DNA of 40,303 nt from Akkermansiaceae bacterium (GTDB taxonomy: Bacteria > Verrucomicrobiota > Verrucomicrobiia > Verrucomicrobiales > Akkermansiaceae). The stretch spans positions 1-40,303 of the forward strand of contig JABDMC010000179.1 of the NCBI GenBank assembly GCA_013001695.1, given 5' to 3'. Below, one piece after another: positions 7,808-14,894 of the stretch (within the stretch, counting starts at the first letter, position 1; every line of letters begins with the position of its first letter). The position numbers were made by a program, and so were the translations under genes. Under the pieces are notes generated by a model. It did not search any database. It worked only from the letters and a program-made list of their open reading frames with translations, and had not been told where the DNA came from.

Positions 7808-9147
7808 TGATACCATTGCGATGCATCCTCCTGGCGGCCCTGGCCGCGGGAACCGCGCTCTCCTCGGGCGACCAGGTCAGCCTGCGGAACGGCAACCTCG
7901 TCACCGGGGATGTCGAGGCGATCTCCGCCGACGGCCGCGTCACGGTGGCTTCGCCGAACCTTGCCGGGCCGCTCGTCCTGCGTGGCAGCGCCATGCGCTC
8001 CATCGAGTTCCATCACGAGGCCCCCGGCGACGCCGACCACGGGGAGCGTCTCCAGCTCGTCAACGGCGACGTCCTGCCGGGCGAGCTCCTCGGCCTCAAT
8101 GAAGACAGCCTCGAGTTCCGCACCGCCTTCGCCGGCGACCTCAGCGTGGCGAGGAATGTGGCCCGCTCGCTTGATTTCGGCGTCACCCCCCAGAAGCTCG
8201 TCTACCGGGGCGTCCGGGACCTCTCCGGGTGGGTCAAGAACGACAACTGGAAGATCGAGGGCGGCAACCTGACCTGCGCCACGAACGGCTCCATCGCCCG
8301 CCCCGAGGTCCTCCCCGCGAACTTCATCCTGCGCTTCCGCCTCCGCTGGGAGCAGAACCCGAATCTGCGCTTCTACTTCTGCGACGATCTCCTCGAGCGC
8401 CGCGGCGACGCCGACCGCTACTACTTCGAGATCAACACCGGCGGCCTGCAGCTCAAGCGGCAGACGAAGGACGGCGACCGCCGCTGGATCCCGATCGCCA
8501 GCCTCGAACGCCGCCCCGAGGAATTCGCGGACGCCACCGTCGAGATCGAGATCCGCGTGAATCGCGAAAACCGCCTCATCTACTTCTACCTCGACGGCGA
8601 GAAGGAGGGCCGCTACCTCGACCCCATCGACGATTTTCCCGAGGGCACGGGGATCATGCTCTACAGCCTCGCCGCCGGGGACATGAAGAACGTCGTCGAG
8701 TTGATCGAGGTCTACGAATGGGACGCGGTCTCGCAATTGCGCCGCAGCGAGGGCCACAGCGATGACGACACCGATGCCATCGTGTCCAACACCGGGGAAC
8801 GCTTCAGCGGGACCGCGGAGCGTCTCGTGCGCGAAGGCGACGGACCCCGCATCCTCTTCAACAGCCCCCACTCCGACGACCCCTTCCGCATCCCGCAGCG
8901 GCGCATCTCGACCCTGTATTTCCGCAGCGTCGAGGGCTCCCGCGGCAGCGGTTCGGCGGCCTTCACCACCGACTGGGAAGGGGGCGGCCATCTGCACCTC
9001 AACTCCCTGCAACTCACCGCCGACAAGGCCACCGCCCAGCATCCCCTCCTCGGTGACCTCGTGCTCGACCGGGCCTCCCTGCGCCGCATGCAGGTCCCCG
9101 CCGCCGAGGATCCCGACGACGCCAAGCCCCCCTCTCCCTCGAAATGA
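7807..9147 (+). CDS. Secreted NGD-repeat / LamG-like protein, paralogue 2
   Basis: 446 aa from ATG 7807, overlapping the previous stop. The signal peptide is MIPLRCILLAALAAGTALSSG. The domain order matches its neighbours: repeat 1 (LRNGNLVTGDVEAISADG), repeat 2 (LVNGDVLPGELLGLNED, then FAGDLSVARNVARSLDF), a LamG-like core (FILRFRLRWEQNPNLRFYF, LIYFYLDGEKEGRYLD, NVVELIEVYEWD), and repeat 3 (SNTGERFSGTAERLVREG) with a short C-terminal beta unit. The repeats are less regular than in paralogues 1 and 3. No catalytic signature is visible. The final codons overlap the next start as ATGA (9144-9147). Confidence 0.85.
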   Translation: MIPLRCILLAALAAGTALSSGDQVSLRNGNLVTGDVEAISADGRVTVASPNLAGPLVLRGSAMRSIEFHHEAPGDADHGERLQLVNGDVLPGELLGLNEDSLEFRTAFAGDLSVARNVARSLDFGVTPQKLVYRGVRDLSGWVKNDNWKIEGGNLTCATNGSIARPEVLPANFILRFRLRWEQNPNLRFYFCDDLLERRGDADRYYFEINTGGLQLKRQTKDGDRRWIPIASLERRPEEFADATVEIEIRVNRENRLIYFYLDGEKEGRYLDPIDDFPEGTGIMLYSLAAGDMKNVVELIEVYEWDAVSQLRRSEGHSDDDTDAIVSNTGERFSGTAERLVREGDGPRILFNSPHSDDPFRIPQRRISTLYFRSVEGSRGSGSAAFTTDWEGGGHLHLNSLQLTADKATAQHPLLGDLVLDRASLRRMQVPAAEDPDDAKPPSPSK

Positions 9148-10508
9148 AACTTGCCGCCCTTTTCCTTCTCATCGCCGCCGGGGTGCTCGGCGCCGAACCC
9201 GGCTCCCCCGTCACCGGGATGCTCAACTTCGTCAACGGCGACCGCCTCAGTGGCGTTCCCGGCGATCTCAACGACGACGGGAACCTCGTCTGGACCGCGG
9301 GCGACATCCTGCACCAACCGGTCCAGATCCGCCTCGATACCATCCTCGACATGCGCCTCGAGGGCGGCCCGGCGGAACCCGCGGGCGAAGCCGGCCACCA
9401 CGCCCTCCTGAGCCTCACCAACGGCGACACGGTGCGGGGCCAGCTCGCCGGCCTCGACGAGGAGTACGTCACCCTCGACACCGCCTACGCCGGGAAGATG
9501 CGCGTCAAGCGCACCATGGCATCCGGCCTCGAGGTGGTCCGCTTCGAGCGGGCCCTCTACTCCGGCCCCGACAGCCTCGACAACTGGACCGTGAGCGGCG
9601 AACCCGGCGCGTGGTCGTTCCACAACGGCCACCTCGTGGCCCGCAAGGGCGCGGGGATCTCCCGGGAGATGGAACTCCCGGAGCGGGCCCGGCTCAGCTT
9701 CGACCTCGCGTGGCGCAACTCCCTGCGCTTCCGCCTCCTCCTCTTTTCCGACGATCCCAAGACGACGCAGCCCGCCAATTGCTACGACCTCGTCTGCCAG
9801 CGGCGCTTCGTTTACATGCGCAAGCGCTGGTCGACGAACGCCTCGACCGGCAGCCGCATCATCGGCCAGTCGGCGAATATCCGCGAACTCGCGGAAAGCG
9901 AGAAGGTCAGCATCGATTTTTACATCGATCGCAAGGCGGGCAACATCGCCTTCTACGTCGACGGGCGCCAGGCCCAGGTCTGGTCCGACCAGGACCCCAA
10001 CGAGGGCGACTTCGGCAACTGGATGCACTTCGTCTCGGAGGATTTCTACCCCATCCGGATCTCGCGCATGCAGGTCTCGCCGTGGAAGGGGGATCTCCCG
10101 GAAAATGCCGACCTCCAGCCCGATGACGACATCCTCGAGGAAGACGGCCAGCAGATCCGCCTCCAGAACGGCGACCTCGTCATCGGTGAAGTCGGCGAGA
10201 TCGAGGACGGGGTGCTGAGCATCAAGACCAAGCACGCCGACATCGCGATCCCGGTGGAGCGGATGCGCACCGTGAACCTCTCCGGCAGCGAGTTCGAGGA
10301 ACCCAAGCGGATGAAGGGCGACGTGCGCGCCTGGCTCCGGGAAGGAGGACGCCTCACGTTCCGTCTCGATGCCTTCCGCGACGGCAGGATCAAGGGCTAC
10401 AGCCAGACCTTCGGCGACGCCGAGTTCGACCTGTCGGCCTTCTCCCGCCTCGAGTTCAACATCTACAACGAGGACCTCGAGTCCAACCGGGGCGGCCCGG
10501 AGTGGTAG
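9144..10508 (+). CDS. Secreted NGD-repeat / LamG-like protein, paralogue 3
   Basis: 454 aa from ATG 9144, overlapping the upstream stop by 4 nt. The signal peptide is MKLAALFLLIAAGVLGAEP. Repeat 1 is FVNGDRLSGVPGDLNDDG, repeat 2 LTNGDTVRGQLAGLDEE (then YAGKMRVKRTMASGLEV). The core holds LSFDLAWRNSLRFRLLLFS, IAFYVDGRQAQVWSD and ISRMQVSPWKGD. Repeat 3 is LQNGDLVIGEVGEIEDG, followed by a C-terminal unit (GDVRAWLREGGRLTF to FSRLEFNIY). The C-terminal unit aligns by eye with those of paralogues 1 and 2, so all four modules are shared. This is the last gene of the run and converges on the sigma factor gene; a hairpin lies between them. Confidence 0.85.
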   Translation: MKLAALFLLIAAGVLGAEPGSPVTGMLNFVNGDRLSGVPGDLNDDGNLVWTAGDILHQPVQIRLDTILDMRLEGGPAEPAGEAGHHALLSLTNGDTVRGQLAGLDEEYVTLDTAYAGKMRVKRTMASGLEVVRFERALYSGPDSLDNWTVSGEPGAWSFHNGHLVARKGAGISREMELPERARLSFDLAWRNSLRFRLLLFSDDPKTTQPANCYDLVCQRRFVYMRKRWSTNASTGSRIIGQSANIRELAESEKVSIDFYIDRKAGNIAFYVDGRQAQVWSDQDPNEGDFGNWMHFVSEDFYPIRISRMQVSPWKGDLPENADLQPDDDILEEDGQQIRLQNGDLVIGEVGEIEDGVLSIKTKHADIAIPVERMRTVNLSGSEFEEPKRMKGDVRAWLREGGRLTFRLDAFRDGRIKGYSQTFGDAEFDLSAFSRLEFNIYNEDLESNRGGPEW

Positions 10509-10564
10509 GGCGCCGCCCGGAAACCTGCCCGCCGCCCGCCGCAAGCGAAAAGCGGCAACCGAAA

Positions 10565-10593
10565 AGAGCGGCAGGATTTTGTCCCGCCGCTCT
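10565..10593 (-). terminator. Stem-loop between convergent genes, probable terminator
   Basis: AGAGCGGC (10565-10572) pairs with GCCGCTCT (10586-10593), and the stem extends inward by GGA/TCC after one mismatch, leaving a TTTTG loop. Read on the - strand (downstream of the sigma gene) the stem is followed by TTTCGGTT, a weak U-tract; on the + strand there is none. It could serve both converging transcripts. Confidence 0.45.
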
Positions 10594-10628
10594 GCACACC
10601 TGCGATCCCAATCGCAATGGATTGTGAT

Positions 10629-11495
10629 TTATGGAGCCGGCACCGGTCCGTCGTTCAACGGCGCCGGGATCGGCTTTTCCTTCTTACGGAGGGCGCGGCG
10701 CATCTTATCAAGCGCCACGTTCTGAAGCTGGCGGATCCGCTCCCGGGTGACCCCGAATTCGCGGCCCACATCCTCCAGGGTCATCGGCTTTTTGCCGTTC
10801 AGGCCGAAGCGGGCATCGATAATGCGGTGCTCGCGCTCGTCCAGAACATCCAGCAAATCGTCGAGCTGGTTGTGGAGGTTCTTGTCGGCCAGGGCATCGA
10901 GGGGGTTCACGGCGCGTTCATCACCGATGATGTCCCCGTAGTCGGTCCGCTCGCCGTCGTTGAGGGGCGCGTCGAGCGACGTCGGCCGCTGCGAGGCCCT
11001 CTTCAGCATGGCGAGCTTGCGGCGCGGCAGCCCGAGTTCCTCGGAGAGCTCCTCGTCCGTCGGTTCCCGGCCGAGCGACTCGCCCAGGAGCATCGAGATC
11101 CGGCGCATCTTCGCGATCTTGTCGACCATGTGGACCGGCAGGCGGATCGTCTTGCTCTGGTTCGCCAGGGCCCGCTTGATGGACTGCTTGATCCACCAGG
11201 CCGCGTAGGTGCTCAGTTTCCCGCCCTTCTTCGGGTCGAAGCGCTCCACGGCCTTCATGAGGCCGATGTTGCCCTCCGAGATGAGGTCGGCCAGCGGCAG
11301 GCCATACCCGGAGTAATCCTGCGCGATCTTCACGACCAGGCGCAGGTTCGCCTTGATCATGTGCGTCCGCGCCTTCTTGTCGCCGCGCTTGATGCGTGCC
11401 GCGAGTTTCACTTCTTCGGCAGGCGTCAGCAGGTCGGTTTTCGAAATCTCCCGGAGATATACCCGGAGACTGCTGTCTGAATCTAGTCGTGCCAT
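10629..11495 (-). CDS. RNA polymerase sigma-70 family factor (RpoD/RpoS-like, no region 1.1)
   Basis: 288 aa. Region 1.2 (SLRVYLREISKTDLLTPAEE) is followed by region 2 with NLRLVVKIAQDY, DLISEGNIGLMKAVERFDP and the -10-recognition helix YAAWWIKQSIKRAL. Region 3 follows (IRLPVHMVDKIAKM, PTDEELSEELG), then region 4.2 with TLEDVGREFGVTRERIRQLQ, which reads the -35. The motifs are close to primary sigma factors, but region 1.1 and the non-conserved insert are missing, as in RpoS/HrdB-type group 2 factors; whether it is the main sigma cannot be decided here. The Pro-rich tail (KEKPIPAPLNDGPVPAP) is unusual. The start at 11495 has AGAAAGGA about 12 nt upstream on its strand. A long AT-rich leader with two candidate promoters precedes it. 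Confidence 0.93.
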   Translation of the reverse strand: MARLDSDSSLRVYLREISKTDLLTPAEEVKLAARIKRGDKKARTHMIKANLRLVVKIAQDYSGYGLPLADLISEGNIGLMKAVERFDPKKGGKLSTYAAWWIKQSIKRALANQSKTIRLPVHMVDKIAKMRRISMLLGESLGREPTDEELSEELGLPRRKLAMLKRASQRPTSLDAPLNDGERTDYGDIIGDERAVNPLDALADKNLHNQLDDLLDVLDEREHRIIDARFGLNGKKPMTLEDVGREFGVTRERIRQLQNVALDKMRRALRKKEKPIPAPLNDGPVPAP

Positions 11496-11569
11496 GGTTG
11501 CTGTAGTCCTTTCTGTGGGTTGCCGCTACAGGTGAAACGTCGCGGAGGAGGGTTTTGTTCTGCTTATTT

Positions 11570-11607
11570 TGTGATCACATTGTAGCAACATGATCTGCCA
11601 AAAGTCT
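11570..11607 (-). promoter_or_regulatory. Candidate sigma-gene promoter P2 with palindrome TGTGATCACA
   Basis: On the - strand AGACTT (11602-11607) and TACAAT (11579-11584) are 17 nt apart; the -10 matches consensus at 5 of 6 positions but the -35 is poor. The 10-bp palindrome TGTGATCACA (11570-11579) abuts the -10 and would cover the start point, an operator-like position. Confidence 0.4.
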
Positions 11608-11641
11608 GTGCAGCGACCATGCCACCGTCGAGGACAAACTT

Positions 11642-11658
11642 AGAATTGTTCCAATTCT
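11642..11658. promoter_or_regulatory. Operator-like inverted repeat AGAATTG-N3-CAATTCT
   Basis: A perfect 7-bp inverted repeat with a TTC spacer lies one base beyond the -10 of candidate promoter P1 on the - strand, so a bound repressor would cover the transcription start of the sigma gene. The binding protein is unknown. Confidence 0.4.
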
Positions 11659-11659
11659 T

Positions 11660-11689
11660 TCTGTATGCCTGTTACTTTCTCGCTGTCAA
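11660..11689 (-). promoter_or_regulatory. Candidate sigma-gene promoter P1 (consensus TTGACA)
   Basis: Read on the - strand, a perfect TTGACA (11684-11689) is followed after 18 nt by TACAGA (11660-11665). The leader to the sigma start would be about 155 nt. The -10 is only partly consensus. Confidence 0.4.
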
Positions 11690-11945
11690 CGGATTGTAGG
11701 AATATATCTATGAGAAAAGTTGGCCAAATCAGCCGATGAAATTACCCATTTGGCCCCTCCTGTGACACCCTGTCCGGGTTCTGCACGACCGATCGGGTCA
11801 AAACGTCTCATCCTGCACCCTGCGAGTGCCGGAACAGATTTCCGGCGGTCGGGCCGGCGGGGCCCATGGCCACTCCCGGGCGGCCCGCGGGAAGCCCGCG
11901 GCGAATGGCGAAAGACGGGCGGGGCGAGGCGGGTTCTACTCTTCC

Positions 11946-13340
11946 GTGCGACTGCTCCTTCTCCTCTGCGTCCTGGGATCCCTCCCGGCGCCCGCGGCCG
12001 AACGGCCCAACATCCTCTGGATCTTCATCGAGGACATGTCGGCGTGGATCGATTGCTACGGCGACAAGGTGAACAAGGGAAAGACGCCCGCCATCGATGG
12101 CCTCGCCGCCAAGGGGGTCCGCTTCACGCGCTGCTACGTCCCCTGCCCGGTGTGCTCGCCGTGCCGCTCCGCCATGATCACCGGCGCCTACCAGACCACC
12201 ACCGGGCTCCACAACCACCGGTCGTCCCGCAGCGAGGCGGGGGCCATTCAGCTGCCGGAGGGCGTCACGACCGTTCCCGAGATCTTTCGGCGCCATGGCT
12301 ACGCGACCTTCAACGCCGGAAAGGACGACTACAACTTCGCCTACGACCGCGCCGACCTCTACTCGCTGCCCGGGATGAGGAAGTCGTCCTTCGACGCGTG
12401 GCGCAAGGTGCCCGGCGGGACCCCCTGGTTCGGCCAGATCCAGTTGCGCGGCGGCAAGAGCAACACCGCGAAGTGGAAGGACAAGGTCGACCCGTCCACC
12501 GTCACCCCCCCGCCCTACGTCCCCGACAACGGGCTCTTCCGCAAGTGGCACGCCCACCACTTCGACACCGTCCGGCGGACCGATGCCGAAACGAACACCA
12601 TCATGGAGAATCTCAGGGAGGACGGCCTCCTCGATAACACCATCATCTTCTGGTTCACCGACCACGGCAACAACCACTCCCTGCGCGGCAAGCAGTTCTG
12701 TAGCGAGCTGGGAACCCACGTGCCCCTCATCGTCGTCGGTCCCGACGAGCGCCTCCGGCCCGGGTCGGTCCGCAAGGATCTCGTCTCGACCCTCGACATC
12801 CCGGCGACCTCCCTCGCCCTCGCCGGCATCGACATCCCGGCGTACTTCGATGGCGCCAACCTCTTCGCCCCCGACTTCAAGCCGCGGGAGCACGTCATTT
12901 CCGCGCGGGACCGGTGCGACTACACCATCGACCGGATCCGCTCGGTCCGCACCGACCGCTTCCGCTACATCCGGAACTTCCTGACCGACCGACCCCTCCT
13001 CCAACCCCAGTACCGCGACAACCGCGACTACACCCGCTTTCTCCGGCAGGGGCATGCCGACGGGACCCTCCCGAAGCTCACCGAAGAGATCTTCTTCGGG
13101 CCCCGCCCCGCGGAGGAACTCTACGAAACCGGCATGGATCCCCACGAGATCAGGAATCTCGCCCGGGATCCCGCCTTCGCCGCCGAGCTGCAGCGCCATC
13201 GCGACATTCTCGAGACGTGGATCGAATCCACCGGCGACCAGGGGCAGCATCCCGAGTCCGACGCCGGCCTGCGCGAGGTCCTGAAGCAGTGGAAGGACCG
13301 ATGCGTGAATCCCGAATACGACCGGGTCCGCGCCAACTAG
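11946..13340 (+). CDS. Secreted Cys-type sulfatase
   Basis: 464 aa from GTG 11946, which gives a clean signal peptide (RLLLLLCVLGSLPAPAAE). The ORF track's extra 40 residues upstream are Gly/Arg/Ala-rich and unlikely. The family fold starts at PNILWIFIED (first metal Asp, D30). The formylglycine site is C70-S-P-C-R74, inside RCYVPCPVCSPCR with four Cys in 11 residues; MITG follows. FTDHGNN carries the second metal-ligand Asp-His. Cys-type sulfatases need maturation by FGE or anSME, not seen in this window. The gene precedes uxaC and a second sulfatase, which points to sulfated, uronate-containing polysaccharide; the exact substrate cannot be read from sequence. Confidence 0.88.
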   Translation: MRLLLLLCVLGSLPAPAAERPNILWIFIEDMSAWIDCYGDKVNKGKTPAIDGLAAKGVRFTRCYVPCPVCSPCRSAMITGAYQTTTGLHNHRSSRSEAGAIQLPEGVTTVPEIFRRHGYATFNAGKDDYNFAYDRADLYSLPGMRKSSFDAWRKVPGGTPWFGQIQLRGGKSNTAKWKDKVDPSTVTPPPYVPDNGLFRKWHAHHFDTVRRTDAETNTIMENLREDGLLDNTIIFWFTDHGNNHSLRGKQFCSELGTHVPLIVVGPDERLRPGSVRKDLVSTLDIPATSLALAGIDIPAYFDGANLFAPDFKPREHVISARDRCDYTIDRIRSVRTDRFRYIRNFLTDRPLLQPQYRDNRDYTRFLRQGHADGTLPKLTEEIFFGPRPAEELYETGMDPHEIRNLARDPAFAAELQRHRDILETWIESTGDQGQHPESDAGLREVLKQWKDRCVNPEYDRVRAN

Positions 13341-13347
13341 AGCGCCC

Positions 13348-13396
13348 CGGCCGGACCGCCGCCATCCTCCCCGGCCCTCCCCGGCGGGTCCGGCCG
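13348..13396 (+). terminator. Strong GC hairpin after the first sulfatase
   Basis: CGGCCGGACCGCCG (13348-13361) pairs with CGGCGGGTCCGGCCG (13382-13396) over 14 bp with a single bulge, around a 20-nt pyrimidine-rich loop. It starts 8 nt after the stop codon. No U-tract follows, so it is either an atypical terminator or an mRNA-stabilising hairpin. Confidence 0.42.
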
Positions 13397-13439
13397 CGGG
13401 CCTCCGGGCGGTTCTTCACCCGGGGAGGCCCCTCGGCGC

Positions 13440-13469
13440 TTGAACAGCGCCGTCCGCGCCCCGTAGCCT
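13440..13469 (+). promoter_or_regulatory. Candidate leaderless promoter of uxaC
   Basis: TTGAAC (13440-13445), 18-nt spacer, TAGCCT (13464-13469), then only 6 nt to ATG 13476. A -10 whose last T lies 6 nt before the start codon puts transcription start at or next to the A of ATG. No Shine-Dalgarno is present. Confidence 0.5.
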
Positions 13470-13475
13470 CCCGGC

Positions 13476-14894
13476 ATGCCGCGGCCGTTTCTCGACGACG
13501 ACTTCCTCCTCCGCTCCGAGACCGCCCGACGGCTTTTCCACGAGGTCGCCGCGCCCCTCCCGGTCATCGACTACCACACGCACCTCCCGCCGCGGGAGAT
13601 CGCCGAGGACCACCGCTGGGACAACCTCACCACCCTCTGGCTCGGCGAGGACCACTACAAGTGGCGCGCCATGCGGGCCAACGGCATCCCCGAGTCCCAC
13701 ATCACCGGCGACGCCAGCCCCCGCGAGAAGTTCCAGGCGTGGGCCGAGACCGTCCCCCACACGATCCGCAACCCGCTCTACCACTGGACCCACCTGGAAC
13801 TCAGCCGCTGCTTTGCGATCGACACCCTGCTGGGACCCGATACCGCCGAGGAGATCTGGAACGCCGCCAACGAACGCATCGCGGACAGCACCTTCAGCGC
13901 CCGCGGCCTCCTGCACAAGTTCATGGTCGACACCGTCGGGACCACCGATGACCCCGCCGACCCGCTCGTCTGGCACGAGGCCTGTGCCACCATCCCGATG
14001 AACACCAAGGTCTACCCGACCTACCGCCCCGACCGGGCCCTCATGGTCGACCGGCCCCACCTCCTCAATCCCTTTTGCGACCAACTCGGGGTGGTCGCCG
14101 GCACTTCCGTCAACACCTTCGAGAGCCTCCTCGCGGCCCTCCGGAAACGCCACGACGACTTCCATGCCCTCGGGTGCCGCCTCTCCGACCACGGCCTGAA
14201 GTCCTGCCCGGCGACGCCGTGCTCCGCCGCCGATGCCGCCGCCATCTTCCACAACGCCCGCTCCGGACTGGACGTCGACGCCGACGATACCGACCGCTTC
14301 GCGGCCCGCGTCATGCAGGAGGTCGCCGCCTGGAACGCCGAGCGCGGATGGACGATGCAGCTCCACCTCGCCCCGGTCCGCAACCCGAACTCGCGCTACT
14401 TCGAACAACTCGGCCCCGACTCCGGCTTCGACACCATCGGCGACTGGCCCCAGGGCGAGGCCCTCCTCGGGTTCCTTGACCTCCTCGACCGCGAGAAGTC
14501 CCTCCCCCGGACGATCATCTACAACCTCAATCCCCGCGACAACGCCCTCTTCGCCGCGGCGTGCGGGTCGTTCCAGGAAGGCCCCGCCGCCTCCAAGATC
14601 CAGTGGGGGGCGGCGTGGTGGTACAACGACACCCTGCGCGGCATGACCGAGCACCTCGACACCCTCTCCTCCATCGGGCTCCTCTCGCGGTTCGTCGGGA
14701 TGCTGACCGACTCGCGCTCCTTCCTGTCCTCTCCGCGGCACGAGTATTTCCGGCGCCTCCTGTGCAACCTCATCGCCACCGACGTCGAGAACGGGGAGAT
14801 TCCCGACGATCCCGCCCTCCTCGACCCGCTGATCAGGAACATCTGCCATGATAACGCCCGCCGCTTTTTCGCGTTCCCTCACCATGCCGCCTGA
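13476..14894 (+). CDS. uxaC: Glucuronate (uronate) isomerase
   Basis: 472 aa, matching the family's usual ~470. UxaC interconverts D-glucuronate with D-fructuronate and D-galacturonate with D-tagaturonate in the cytoplasm. The metal-site motif DYHTHLPP (~33-40) is present, followed by WDNLTTLWLGEDHYKWRAMRANG, NPLYHWTHLEL, LHKFMVDTVGTTDDP, TPCSAADAAAIF and the C-terminal GMLTDSRSFLSSPRHEYFRRLLCN block, all characteristic of the family. It sits between two secreted sulfatase genes and opposite a pectate-lyase-like gene, so it probably handles uronic acid released outside. The rest of the pathway (fructuronate/tagaturonate reductase, mannonate dehydratase) is not in the window. The last 11 nt overlap the next start. 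Confidence 0.94.
   Translation: MPRPFLDDDFLLRSETARRLFHEVAAPLPVIDYHTHLPPREIAEDHRWDNLTTLWLGEDHYKWRAMRANGIPESHITGDASPREKFQAWAETVPHTIRNPLYHWTHLELSRCFAIDTLLGPDTAEEIWNAANERIADSTFSARGLLHKFMVDTVGTTDDPADPLVWHEACATIPMNTKVYPTYRPDRALMVDRPHLLNPFCDQLGVVAGTSVNTFESLLAALRKRHDDFHALGCRLSDHGLKSCPATPCSAADAAAIFHNARSGLDVDADDTDRFAARVMQEVAAWNAERGWTMQLHLAPVRNPNSRYFEQLGPDSGFDTIGDWPQGEALLGFLDLLDREKSLPRTIIYNLNPRDNALFAAACGSFQEGPAASKIQWGAAWWYNDTLRGMTEHLDTLSSIGLLSRFVGMLTDSRSFLSSPRHEYFRRLLCNLIATDVENGEIPDDPALLDPLIRNICHDNARRFFAFPHHAA

Larger units (their letters stand above)
11496..11945. other. 450-bp AT-rich divergent intergenic region
   Basis: This gap separates the - strand sigma gene from the + strand sulfatase. From about 11530 to 11750 it is far richer in A/T than the coding DNA around it. 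It holds two candidate - strand promoters and two short palindromes (listed separately). A further inverted repeat, GGCCAAAT (11722-11729) with ATTTGGCC (11748-11755) around an 18-nt loop, lies on the sulfatase side. TATATCTA at 11703-11710 could be a + strand -10, but no good -35 is in place. I see no convincing ORF. Confidence 0.6.

Noticed and set aside
12001-12180. Four closely spaced Cys (CX3CX2CX2C) at the first sulfatase's active site as a metal cluster
   Set aside because: Cys-rich variants around the CxPxR motif are common in this sulfatase group, and the remaining sulfatase ligands are intact.
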